From: Mycobacterium sp. ACS4331
GTDB taxonomy: Bacteria > Actinomycetota > Actinomycetes > Mycobacteriales > Mycobacteriaceae
Assembly: GCF_001667265.1 (NCBI RefSeq)
Contig: NZ_LZHW01000013.1
Coordinates: forward strand, 124,001 to 188,000
Length of the DNA: 64,000 bases
Reading direction: 5' to 3'
Numbering within the stretch: position 1 is the stretch's first letter; every line of letters starts with the position of its first letter. Made by a program: the position numbers and the translations under genes. The notes under the pieces were generated by a model. That model did no database searches. It had not been told where the DNA came from and saw only the letters and a program-made list of their open reading frames with translations. Positions 55,180 through 62,238 of the stretch are shown here, piece after piece.

Positions 55180-56514
55180 TCAGACGCCTGCCTGCAGATA
55201 CATGCTGCGCTCCCAGTCGGTGACCGTGCCGCAGTAGCGGGCCCATTCGTCGTTCTTGAGCGCGATCAGCAGGCCGGCAAGTTCCGGGGTGAGCGAAGAC
55301 TTGACGAACTTGCCCTCGGCGAACAGTTGGACTGCCTCGCCCAGTGTGCGTGGGATGGTCTGCACACCGACGCTGTCCGGATCGGTCTCGTTGTTGATGC
55401 CGTCCTCGATCTGGGCCAGCAGCAGTGCGTGTGACAGGTAGGGGTTCACGGCCGAATCGGGCAGCTTGTATTCCAGTCTGCCGTTCCCGGACAGTCGCAC
55501 CGTGCAGGTCTTGTCCTCCATACCCCAGTCGATCTGGGTCGGAGCGAACTGGCCTGCGTCCCAGTAACGTTTGTAGCTGTTGACGGTCGAGCCCATCACG
55601 ATCATCGATTCGGTGGCGTGGTTGAGCATGCCGCCCAGCGCGTATCGGGCGACCGGAGTCAGGTGCAACTCGGAGCGTCCCGGCTCGCAGAACGCGTTGA
55701 CTCCGTCACGCCACAGGCTGATGTTGTGGTGGCATCCGGTGCCCATCACCCCGGGGGCGATCTTGGGCATGAAGGAGGCGGTCACACCGAATTCGCGGGC
55801 GACCTGCCGGCAGATCATCCGGTAGGTGATCAGCCGGTCAGCGGTCAGTTCGACTGAATCGAACATCCAGTTCAGTTCCAGCTGACCGGCATCCTCGTAA
55901 TCGCCCTCGATCATGGTGAAGCCGAAGGCGGTGGCGTAACGGATTAGCTGCTGATAGATCGGGCGCATCCGCTCGAGTTGTTCGAACTCGTAGGACGGGT
56001 TCTCGCCGGGCCGGCTGACAACAGCCAATTCCTCACCGAGCCAGGTCATCTCGGGCTCGCAACCGGTGCGCATCTCCATGCCGGTCTGCTCCCGGAATCC
56101 GCTGTGTACCCGGCGCAGGTGTCCGCGGGCATCGCCGGCGAACGGTGACCCGCCGATACCGGGACGGTGATCGGGTTCGTAGATCGAGCACATGAACCGG
56201 GCCGCCTTGGGATCCCAGGGCAGGACGGTGAAGGTGTCCAGATCGGGAATCGCCTGGAACTCCGGCGCGGCCGGGCCGCCGCCCAGGAGCTCTCCGTCGA
56301 GCGCGGAATGGAAGTCGGCGACCGCGGAACGGTGCATCAGGATGCCGTTCTCCAGGTTGCGGGCCAGTTGGGCGGCCGGCGAGATCTTGGCCATGATCTT
56401 CCCGCTCAGCGTGACGATCTGGTAGTAGATCGTCTCGACACCGGCTTCGATGGCTGCGGTGATCTCCGCGGGTATACGACTGTTCTGTTCCTGATGATCG
56501 CTGAGTGCTGTCAT
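55180..56514 (-). CDS. Glutamine-synthetase-fold gamma-glutamylamine ligase
   Basis: A 444-residue GS-like protein, not the housekeeping GlnA. ATP-grasp-like GS landmarks: GEPEMTWLG-type GCEPEMTWLGEEL near residue 155, EGDYEDAGQLELNW near 215, MPKIAPGVMGTGCHHNISLW near 268 and NSYKRYW near 330, RLEYKLPDSAVNPYL near 370. Related proteins (PuuA, GlnT, the GS-like protein of the Pip/Mor clusters) join glutamate to an amine using ATP. The target amine here is unknown. ATG at 56514 overlaps the reductase stop (ATGA). No adenylylation motif of GlnA is evident. Confidence 0.88.
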   Translation of the reverse strand: MTALSDHQEQNSRIPAEITAAIEAGVETIYYQIVTLSGKIMAKISPAAQLARNLENGILMHRSAVADFHSALDGELLGGGPAAPEFQAIPDLDTFTVLPWDPKAARFMCSIYEPDHRPGIGGSPFAGDARGHLRRVHSGFREQTGMEMRTGCEPEMTWLGEELAVVSRPGENPSYEFEQLERMRPIYQQLIRYATAFGFTMIEGDYEDAGQLELNWMFDSVELTADRLITYRMICRQVAREFGVTASFMPKIAPGVMGTGCHHNISLWRDGVNAFCEPGRSELHLTPVARYALGGMLNHATESMIVMGSTVNSYKRYWDAGQFAPTQIDWGMEDKTCTVRLSGNGRLEYKLPDSAVNPYLSHALLLAQIEDGINNETDPDSVGVQTIPRTLGEAVQLFAEGKFVKSSLTPELAGLLIALKNDEWARYCGTVTDWERSMYLQAGV

Positions 56515-57776
56515 GCTTTGGCTCCTGTGGGCGTGGCGAACGGGTCGGTTGCGCGGGCCAGTGCGCTGCGATGCACAGACTGCTGGCTCGGTGGAATGTT
56601 GATGGAGACGATGGCGACGAGGGCGTCGTCGCGGCGGTACTCGATGACCGCGCCGGCCCGTAGTCCATCGGGATCGAGTGTGCCGGTTACGACTTCGCTG
56701 ATGTCGGCGATGGAGGGAACCCCGAACCCCTGGATTCGCAGTTCGCCCTGGTCGCTCCAGAAGCTGGGTACCGGGGCGAAGGGCTGTTCGGGTCCGGGTT
56801 CACCGGTCAGGGACGCGACCAGGGCGCGGGCGCCGTGTTTGGCGGAATCATTGGGCATGAACCAGTGTTCGACGCGTCGCGGTGCTCCACCGAACCGCGG
56901 ATTGTGGAAGCGGGCTATGTCACCGACGGCGATGACGTTGCGCGCCGGCGCGGTCGCACCGCCCACCACGCTCAGATGTTCATCGCAGAGCACGCCGTCG
57001 GTGAGGTCCAGGCCGTTGCCCTCCAGCCATTCGACATTGGGTTGGCTGCCAACGGATTCCACGATGACATCGGCGGCCAGGTCGGTGCCGTCGGAGAGTG
57101 TGATGACGGCTTCGGCGGGCTCGTCGCTGATCGCCGACACCTGTACACCAGTTCGGAAGGTGATCGCGTTGTCCTGGTGGACAGCTGCGACCGCGGTGCT
57201 CAGGTCCGGGCCGAACGCCGCCCACATCGGTGCCGGCTGTGGCTCGACGACGGTGACCTGGCATCCGTGACCGACAGCAGTGACGGCGATTTCGCATCCG
57301 ATGAAGCCGCCACCGATCACCACCACCCGGCGCCCGGGCTGAAGTTGGGGGTACAGCGCCGCGGCGTCGTCGATCGTCCGCAGGACATGGCGTCGGGCCG
57401 CGGCCGCGGTGGCGGGAAGGCGGCGGGGCCGTAGACCGGTTGCGATGACCAGACCCGCGTAGTCGAGTTGGGATCCATCGGCCAGGGTCAGCGTCTGTGC
57501 ACCCAGGTCCACGCGGTGCGCCGCGATTCCGAGCCGCCAGGACGTGTCGTCGAGGCTGGCGCGTCGGCGGAACTCGGTGCCCTGCAGCCATTCCTCGACG
57601 CTGCGGGGCGCCGGGCCGGTGTGTTTGGACAGAGGAGGCCGGTTGTAGGGCATGTGCGCTTCGGCGCCGATGACGGTCAGCGGGCCGTCCCAGCCGGCGG
57701 ATCGCAGTTGTTCGCACGTCCGCAGGCCGGCCATCGATGCCCCGACCACGACGACGGGGAGGGAGGTGGCGGCCAT
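56511..57776 (-). CDS. FAD-dependent ferredoxin reductase
   Basis: A 421-residue NAD(P)H:ferredoxin reductase of the BenA/putidaredoxin-reductase type. N-terminal FAD motif VVVVGASMAGLRTCEQL with MPYNRPPLSK, the NAD-binding GRRVVVIGGGFIGCEIA near residue 150, and the second FAD motif NVIAVGDIARFHNPRFG near 285, followed by a C-terminal reductase domain. It should pass electrons from NAD(P)H to the ferredoxin encoded 4 nt upstream, and so to the P450. Overlaps the GS-like gene by 4 nt. Confidence 0.93.
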   Translation of the reverse strand: MAATSLPVVVVGASMAGLRTCEQLRSAGWDGPLTVIGAEAHMPYNRPPLSKHTGPAPRSVEEWLQGTEFRRRASLDDTSWRLGIAAHRVDLGAQTLTLADGSQLDYAGLVIATGLRPRRLPATAAAARRHVLRTIDDAAALYPQLQPGRRVVVIGGGFIGCEIAVTAVGHGCQVTVVEPQPAPMWAAFGPDLSTAVAAVHQDNAITFRTGVQVSAISDEPAEAVITLSDGTDLAADVIVESVGSQPNVEWLEGNGLDLTDGVLCDEHLSVVGGATAPARNVIAVGDIARFHNPRFGGAPRRVEHWFMPNDSAKHGARALVASLTGEPGPEQPFAPVPSFWSDQGELRIQGFGVPSIADISEVVTGTLDPDGLRAGAVIEYRRDDALVAIVSINIPPSQQSVHRSALARATDPFATPTGAKA

Positions 57777-57780
57777 GCTG

Positions 57781-57975
57781 TTACTGGCCGGCGCTGATCA
57801 GGATGGCCTGGACGGGGCAGACGTCGGCGGCCTCCTCGACTTCGTCGGCATGGGCCTCCACCTGGGTCGGATCGAAGGACAACGTTCCGTCATCGCCGAT
57901 GGCGAAGACATCGGGAGCCGAGATGGCGCACTGGCCATGGTTCTCGCAACGCTTCCAGTCGACTTCTACGTGCAT
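57781..57975 (-). CDS. [3Fe-4S] ferredoxin for the P450
   Basis: A 64-residue acidic ferredoxin with the ligand pattern CENHGQC (Cys near 10 and 16) and ADVCPVQAI (Cys near 53), with His in place of the second usual Cys, the mark of a single [3Fe-4S] cluster as in SoyB/MorB-type P450 ferredoxins. It is the first gene of the operon and has CAGGAG before ATG at 57975. Its promoter lies in the AT-rich stretch 58040-58085. Confidence 0.94.
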   Translation of the reverse strand: MHVEVDWKRCENHGQCAISAPDVFAIGDDGTLSFDPTQVEAHADEVEEAADVCPVQAILISAGQ

Positions 57976-58051
57976 CTCTGCTCCTGGGGATGGTGTGGCA
58001 TCGGGCCGGGCGGCCTCGCCGAGTGATGGTGGTCACTGCTGTGTGTCGTAA

Positions 58052-58076
58052 ACTTTATACTTCATATGTTTAAAGT
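58052..58076. promoter_or_regulatory. Candidate operator/promoter between the ferredoxin operon and pdxS
   Basis: Inverted repeat ACTTTATAC (58052-58060) and GTTTAAAGT (58068-58076), 8 of 9 bases matching, with a 7-nt spacer, in an AT-rich island (58047-58078) of a very GC-rich genome. On the minus strand TTGACT (about 58074-58079) and TAAAGT about 16 nt on could be the ferredoxin-operon promoter. The symmetric site is well placed for the GntR regulator to control both directions. Confidence 0.55.
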
Positions 58077-58173
58077 CAAGAGGCGAAATCCGGCGATGTG
58101 CCCAGGTTTGGCGGATCGGCGGTGTCTGCCCGGTCCTCGTGGCCTGTCTGCGCTGTCGAGAAGGGAAAGTGTT

Positions 58174-59073
58174 GTGGGCGTTGGAGATTGTGGCCTGACC
58201 GGCACCGTACGGGTCAAGCGTGGGATGGCCGAGATGCTCAAGGGCGGGGTGATCATGGACGTGGTCACGCCTGAGCAGGCGCGGATTGCCGAGGCGGCTG
58301 GCGCGGTGGCGGTGATGGCTCTGGAGCGGGTTCCGGCGGATATCCGTGCTCAGGGTGGGGTGTCGCGCATGTCGGATCCGGACATGATCTGCGGCATCAT
58401 CGATGCGGTCACGATTCCGGTGATGGCCAAGGCACGGATCGGGCATTTTGTGGAGGCGCAGATCCTGGGCAGCCTGGGTGTGGATTACATCGACGAGTCC
58501 GAGGTGCTGACCCCGGCGGATTACACGAATCACATCGACAAGTGGAAGTTCACGGTGCCGTTCGTGTGTGGGGCGACGAATCTGGGCGAGGCGTTGCGGC
58601 GGATCGCCGAGGGTGCGGCGATGATCCGGTCCAAGGGTGAGGCGGGTACCGGCGACGTCTCCAACGCGACCACCCATATGCGCAGGATCGGTGGGGAGAT
58701 CCGCCGGTTGACCTCGCTGAGCGAGGATGAGCTGTACGTGGCGGCCAAGGAGCTGCAGGCCCCTTATGACCTGGTGGTCGAGGTGGCTCGAGCCGGCAGG
58801 CTGCCGGTCACGCTGTTCACCGCGGGCGGCATCGCCACCCCGGCGGATGCGGCCATGATGATGCAGCTGGGCGCCGAGGGTGTGTTCGTGGGCTCAGGCA
58901 TCTTCAAGTCCGGTAATCCGGCCGAGCGGGCGGCCGCGATCGTGAAGGCGACCGCCTTCTACGACGATCCGGATGTGCTGGCCACGGTCTCCCGCGGGCT
59001 GGGTGAGGCGATGGTCGGGATCAACGTCGACGACATTCCGGCCCCGCACCGCCTCGCCGAACGCGGCTGGTGA
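58174..59073 (+). CDS. pdxS: Pyridoxal 5'-phosphate synthase subunit PdxS
   Basis: A 299-residue PdxS (YaaD/SnzP): [17 protein letters not shown] near the start, the two catalytic Lys in [15 protein letters not shown] and [17 protein letters not shown], and [13 protein letters not shown]. Built for R5P + G3P + ammonia to PLP. GTG at 58174 with GAAGGGAAAG upstream fits the length of M. tuberculosis PdxS (Rv2606c); the longer ATG-initiated frame from 58066 is not conserved. No pdxT (glutaminase) gene is beside it. Divergent from the ferredoxin operon, suggesting co-regulation to supply PLP to GabT. Confidence 0.95.
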   Translation: MGVGDCGLTGTVRVKRGMAEMLKGGVIMDVVTPEQARIAEAAGAVAVMALERVPADIRAQGGVSRMSDPDMICGIIDAVTIPVMAKARIGHFVEAQILGSLGVDYIDESEVLTPADYTNHIDKWKFTVPFVCGATNLGEALRRIAEGAAMIRSKGEAGTGDVSNATTHMRRIGGEIRRLTSLSEDELYVAAKELQAPYDLVVEVARAGRLPVTLFTAGGIATPADAAMMMQLGAEGVFVGSGIFKSGNPAERAAAIVKATAFYDDPDVLATVSRGLGEAMVGINVDDIPAPHRLAERGW

Positions 59074-59082
59074 CCCCTGCGG

Positions 59083-59940
59083 TCACGGCCCGGTGTAACC
59101 CGGGGGATTGGCGCCCTCGACCCAGAAGTCGACCCCGAGTTCGGATCCCGGAACGCAGTCGTACACCGAGAGGTCGGTGACGCCGGCGTCCACCAGGACG
59201 TCCTCGCACAGCAGCGTGTTGCCGGTGAAGCTCGAGGGCTTGGTCAGGACCGCGTACGCGGCGTCGGCGTACACCTCGGGCCTGCGGGAGCGGGCCATCG
59301 ACTCGTCGCCGCCGAGTAGGTTCTGCACGGCCGCGGTGGCCACCATGGTGCGGGGCCACAGGGTGTTGGACGCGATGCCCTCCTCGCGCATCTCCTCGGC
59401 GATTCCCAAGGCGCACAACGTCATGCCGAACTTGGCCATCATGTAGGGCGTGGGCCGCAGCCACTTGGACTCGAGCAGGATCGGCGGCGACAGCGTCAGG
59501 ATGTGCGGGTTGTCGCGGCCCTTCATGTGCGGGATGCATGCCTGCGACACCGCATAGGTCCCGCGCACCTGGATGCCGTTCATCAGGTCGAAGCGTTTGA
59601 GCGGTACCTCTTCGATGGAGCCGAGGTTGATCGCTGAGGCGTTGTTGACGCAGATGTCGATGCCGCCGAACTGTGCGACGGCCGCGGCCACCGCGGCGGC
59701 CACCGAGTCCCCGTCACGGACGTCGCCCACGATCGGCAGGGCCTGCCCGCCGACCTCCTCGATCTCCTTGGCCGCGGTGTAGATGGTGCCCGGCAGCTTG
59801 GGGTGGGGTTCGGCGGTCTTGGCCACCAACGCGATGTTGGCCCCGTCGGCGGCGACCTTCTTGGCGATCGCCAGGCCGATACCGCGACTGGCGCCTGAGA
59901 TGAACATGGTCCTGCCCTGCAGGGGGCGATCCTCAGTCAT
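59083..59940 (-). CDS. Short-chain dehydrogenase/reductase (Rv3224-like)
   Basis: A 285-residue SDR of the HSDL2-like group: TGxxxGIG as SGASRGIGLAIAKKV near residue 15, CVNNASAINLGSI near 95, an unusual active-site area with LTLSPPILLESKWLRPTPYMMAKFGM (Ser...Tyr-x-x-x-Lys read as S, Y and K). A C-terminal extension DCVPGSELGVDFWVEGANPPGYTGP is present. ATG at 59940 is chosen as it begins MTEDRPLQGRTMFIS; longer frames run into the next gene. Stop is 9 nt from the pdxS stop; GTGACC/GGTCAC (59070-59086) makes a small hairpin at both stops. Core synteny resumes here. Confidence 0.87.
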   Translation of the reverse strand: MTEDRPLQGRTMFISGASRGIGLAIAKKVAADGANIALVAKTAEPHPKLPGTIYTAAKEIEEVGGQALPIVGDVRDGDSVAAAVAAAVAQFGGIDICVNNASAINLGSIEEVPLKRFDLMNGIQVRGTYAVSQACIPHMKGRDNPHILTLSPPILLESKWLRPTPYMMAKFGMTLCALGIAEEMREEGIASNTLWPRTMVATAAVQNLLGGDESMARSRRPEVYADAAYAVLTKPSSFTGNTLLCEDVLVDAGVTDLSVYDCVPGSELGVDFWVEGANPPGYTGP

Positions 59941-59951
59941 GTACTCAGACC

Positions 59952-60443
59952 CTAGCCAGTACGGATGTCGGCAACCAGGGCCTGCGTCATCTCGACGAGG
60001 TCCTGCGGCGCCAATGCCAGATCCAGCCCGCGCCGGCCAGCGCTGCACAGGATCTGCTCCCACTGCAGCGCCGAGGCGTCGATGACTGTCGGCAGTCTCT
60101 TTCGCTGGCCCAGCGGAGAGATGCCGCCCACGACGTAGCCCGTGGCGCGCTGCGCGTCGGCGGTGTCGGCCATCGTCGCCTTGGACGCCCCCAGCGCGGC
60201 CGCCGCGGCCTTCAGCGACAGCGTGGCCGGCACCGGGAGCACGGCGACGGCCAGGCCCTTGGGCAGCGCGATGACCAGCGTCTTGAAGACCTGTTCGGGC
60301 AGCACGCCATGGGACTTGGCGAGCTCGGTGACCGCCTCGGCGCCGAAGTTCGTGGTGCGCGGGTCGTGCTGGTAGGCGAGCACCTCGTGGGGGACGCCGG
60401 CCCTCACCAGGGCCGCGATCGCGGGGGTTGCTGCTTTGGCCAC
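59952..60443 (-). CDS. ybaK: YbaK/ProX-family aminoacyl-tRNA deacylase (Cys-tRNA(Pro) deacylase)
   Basis: A 163-residue YbaK-like editing enzyme that hydrolyses mischarged Cys-tRNA(Pro). Conserved parts: VFKTLVIALP near residue 52 (the catalytic Lys), GYVVGGISPLGQRKRLPTVID near 105 (quoted in part: GGISPLGQ) and the start AGVPHEVLAYQHD. In M. tuberculosis the region is annotated as two short genes (Rv3224A/B), while here a single intact frame is present. ATG at 60443, leading strand minus, divergent from sigH with a 130-nt shared leader. Confidence 0.93.
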   Translation of the reverse strand: MAKAATPAIAALVRAGVPHEVLAYQHDPRTTNFGAEAVTELAKSHGVLPEQVFKTLVIALPKGLAVAVLPVPATLSLKAAAAALGASKATMADTADAQRATGYVVGGISPLGQRKRLPTVIDASALQWEQILCSAGRRGLDLALAPQDLVEMTQALVADIRTG

Positions 60444-60471
60444 GGCGCAAGGCTAGCGGCGGGCCGGCCGA

Positions 60472-60498
60472 GGAAATACCGCGGCCGCAGATGCTGTT
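60472..60498 (+). promoter_or_regulatory. Candidate SigH-dependent (autoregulatory) promoter
   Basis: GGAAATA at 60472-60478, then 17 nt, then GTT at 60496-60498, close to the SigH/SigR consensus (GGAA(T/C)-N18-19-GTT). It is 76 nt before the sigH long-form GTG, where a redox-induced autoregulatory promoter is expected. No experimental support is available here. Confidence 0.55.
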
Positions 60499-60573
60499 CT
60501 CACCTGCAGTCCCGCCCATGAAGGGCGAGTTTGTCGGTACACGGCCTTAGGATTGGGCAGATAGGGGAGACAG

Positions 60574-61353
60574 GTGGCACCTCAGATGAGCCTGCAATGC
60601 CTGGAAACTCCGACAGCGGCACAGTTGACTGCGGCGTTCGGGTCAGTGGGGTCGGTTGGGATGAGCGGGTTCGCGGCGGTGGAAGGGACTGTGTCAGGCA
60701 CGATGACCGACTTGGATGACGTGGACGGCACGAGCGCGGTGGCGGCGCCGGAGGAGACCGACGCCGAACTGACCGCGCGGTTCGAGCGCGATGCGATCCC
60801 GCTGCTCGATCAGCTCTACGGCGGTGCGCTGCGGATGACACGCAATCCCGCCGACGCCGAGGATCTGCTGCAGGAGACCATGGTCAAGGCGTACGCCGGC
60901 TTCCGGTCATTCCGTGAGGGCACCAATCTGAAGGCCTGGCTGTACCGCATTCTGACCAACACCTACATCAACAGCTATCGCAAGAAACAGCGCCAGCCCG
61001 CGGAGTATCCGACCGACGAGATCACCGACTGGCAGCTGGCGGCCAACGCCGAGCACTCGTCGACCGGACTGCGCTCGGCTGAGGTCGAGGCGCTCGAGGC
61101 ATTGCCAGACACCGAGATCAAGGCGGCGCTGCAGGCTCTGCCTGAGGATTTCCGGATGGCGGTTTACTATGCCGACGTCGAAGGTTTCCCGTACAAGGAG
61201 ATCGCGGAGATCATGGATACGCCGATCGGAACGGTGATGTCGCGGTTGCACCGCGGTCGTCGCCAACTGCGGGAACTGCTGACCGATGTCGCGAAGGATC
61301 GCGGTTTCATCCGGGGCCATCAACTCGACGAGGCCGAGGAGGTGTCGTCATGA
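60574..61353 (+). CDS. sigH: ECF sigma factor SigH (with possible N-terminally extended isoform)
   Basis: A 259-residue ECF sigma factor for thiol-oxidative and heat stress. Region 2 ([35 protein letters not shown], about residues 70-105), 2.3/2.4 ([23 protein letters not shown]) and region 4 ([34 protein letters not shown]) are canonical. The GTG at 60574 (GGGGAGA upstream) yields 43 residues more than M. tuberculosis SigH; internal starts at GTG 60691 or ATG 60703 would give the 216-220-residue form. In Streptomyces SigR the extended form is an unstable isoform made from an induced promoter. Confidence 0.93.
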   Translation: MAPQMSLQCLETPTAAQLTAAFGSVGSVGMSGFAAVEGTVSGTMTDLDDVDGTSAVAAPEETDAELTARFERDAIPLLDQLYGGALRMTRNPADAEDLLQETMVKAYAGFRSFREGTNLKAWLYRILTNTYINSYRKKQRQPAEYPTDEITDWQLAANAEHSSTGLRSAEVEALEALPDTEIKAALQALPEDFRMAVYYADVEGFPYKEIAEIMDTPIGTVMSRLHRGRRQLRELLTDVAKDRGFIRGHQLDEAEEVSS

Positions 61354-61652
61354 GCGCTGCGGACAATGACCGCTGGCAGCCCCCGGTGGGCCCCGTCGAC
61401 CCTGAGCATCCCGAATGCGCCGCGGTGATCGCCGAGGTGTGGACGCTGCTCGACGGTGAATGCACCGAGGACACGCGGGAGAAGCTCCAGCATCATCTCG
61501 ACGAGTGCCCGGCGTGCCTGCGCTACTACGGCGTCGAGGAGCGGATCAAGAAGCTCGTCGCGAATAAGTGCAGCGGGGAGAAGGCACCCGAGGGACTGCG
61601 TCAGCGGTTGCAGCTGGAGATCAGCCGCACCACCATCATCCGTCACAGCTGA
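61350..61652 (+). CDS. rshA: Anti-sigma factor RshA (ZAS family)
   Basis: A 100-residue redox-sensing anti-sigma factor with the H-x3-C-x2-C zinc motif HLDECPAC near residue 48, plus a conserved [18 protein letters not shown] helix. It holds SigH inactive until disulfide formation expels zinc. ATG at 61350 overlaps the sigH stop (ATGA), giving coupled stoichiometric expression. Followed by a hairpin. Confidence 0.95.
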   Translation: MSAADNDRWQPPVGPVDPEHPECAAVIAEVWTLLDGECTEDTREKLQHHLDECPACLRYYGVEERIKKLVANKCSGEKAPEGLRQRLQLEISRTTIIRHS

Positions 61653-61680
61653 GGCGGCCTCCCGCGCTCACGGGCCGCCT
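61652..61680 (+). terminator. Hairpin terminator after rshA
   Basis: Perfect 8-bp stem AGGCGGCC (61652-61659) and GGCCGCCT (61673-61680), 13-nt loop, starting at the rshA stop codon. No U-tract. Reads as a terminator for sigH-rshA. Confidence 0.6.
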
Positions 61681-61711
61681 GCGCGGCCTGTGAGGGCACC
61701 CACCATACAAA

Positions 61712-61745
61712 AGACCGCCCGGCTCCATGAGAGCTCGGGCGGTCT
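61712..61745. terminator. Strong hairpin, probable terminator of bL37 (bidirectional)
   Basis: Perfect 10-bp stem AGACCGCCCG (61712-61721) and CGGGCGGTCT (61736-61745), with a further GCTC/GAGC pairing inside the loop. It lies 15 nt past the stop of the minus-strand ribosomal gene and is also downstream of rshA, so it can end both. Confidence 0.75.
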
Positions 61746-61759
61746 GCGTATCAGCAGGC

Positions 61760-61834
61760 TCAGGCGTTGGGACGCTTGCCGTGGTTGGCCTTGCTGTGCT
61801 TGCGGTCACGCTTCTTCCGGCCGCGCTTGGCCAT
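61760..61834 (-). CDS. Small ribosomal protein bL37 (AURKAIP1/COX24-domain protein)
   Basis: A 24-residue, strongly basic protein beginning MAKRGRKKRDRKHSKAN and ending GKRPNA, read from ATG at 61834 to TGA at 61760-61762, with GGAGGT just upstream. The sequence and size match bL37, the small mycobacterial 50S protein seen in mycobacterial ribosome structures. Conserved location beside rshA and the biotinylated-protein gene. It is too short for ordinary gene finders, so it is easily missed. Confidence 0.93.
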   Translation of the reverse strand: MAKRGRKKRDRKHSKANHGKRPNA

Positions 61835-62015
61835 GTCATTACCTCCGGTGTCAGATGTCGAATTCGGGACGGACCCGAACAGCGTTGGTCCCATTGTCTC
61901 ATGTCCGCGGGGGTGCTCTGCCCCGCGGGCAACACAAGGGCAGGTGTCGGGCGGTCCAGGCCGGGGTTGTGGTTCGATAAGGCGTCAACAGCCCTGGATC
62001 GGTGATGAGGTGAAG

Positions 62016-62231
62016 ATGGCCGAGGATGTTCGCGCAGAGATCGTTGCCAGCGTGCTCGAAGTGGTGGTGAGCGAGGGCGACCAGATCAGCGAGGGCGACA
62101 CCGTGGTGCTGCTGGAGTCCATGAAGATGGAGATCCCGGTGCTGGCCGAGGCGGCAGGCACCGTCACGAAGGTCAACGTGGCCGTGGGTGACGTCATCCA
62201 GGCCGGCGACCTCATCGCCGTGATCAGCTAG
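62016..62231 (+). CDS. Small biotinylated protein (TB7.3, Rv3221c-like)
   Basis: A 71-residue stand-alone biotinyl/lipoyl domain: MAEDVRAEIVASVLEVVV, then the biotin site LLESMKMEIPV with biotinyl Lys between the two Met, then GTVTKVNVAVGDVIQAGDLIAVIS. Function in vivo is unclear; it may donate or carry biotin-linked carboxyl groups. ATG at 62016 follows GATGAGG. It is 7 nt before pdtaS and probably co-transcribed. Confidence 0.95.
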   Translation: MAEDVRAEIVASVLEVVVSEGDQISEGDTVVLLESMKMEIPVLAEAAGTVTKVNVAVGDVIQAGDLIAVIS

Positions 62232-62238
62232 TCCGCGA

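Noticed and set aside
37360..59073. Mobile element carrying the amine cluster
   Set aside because: No integrase, transposase, tRNA target, or flanking direct repeat was found, and base composition is similar to the core; transfer cannot be claimed.
59083..60519. Long minus-strand frame joining the Rv3224-like SDR with upstream sequence
   Set aside because: The upstream part overlaps ybaK in another frame; SDR homology starts at ATG 59940.
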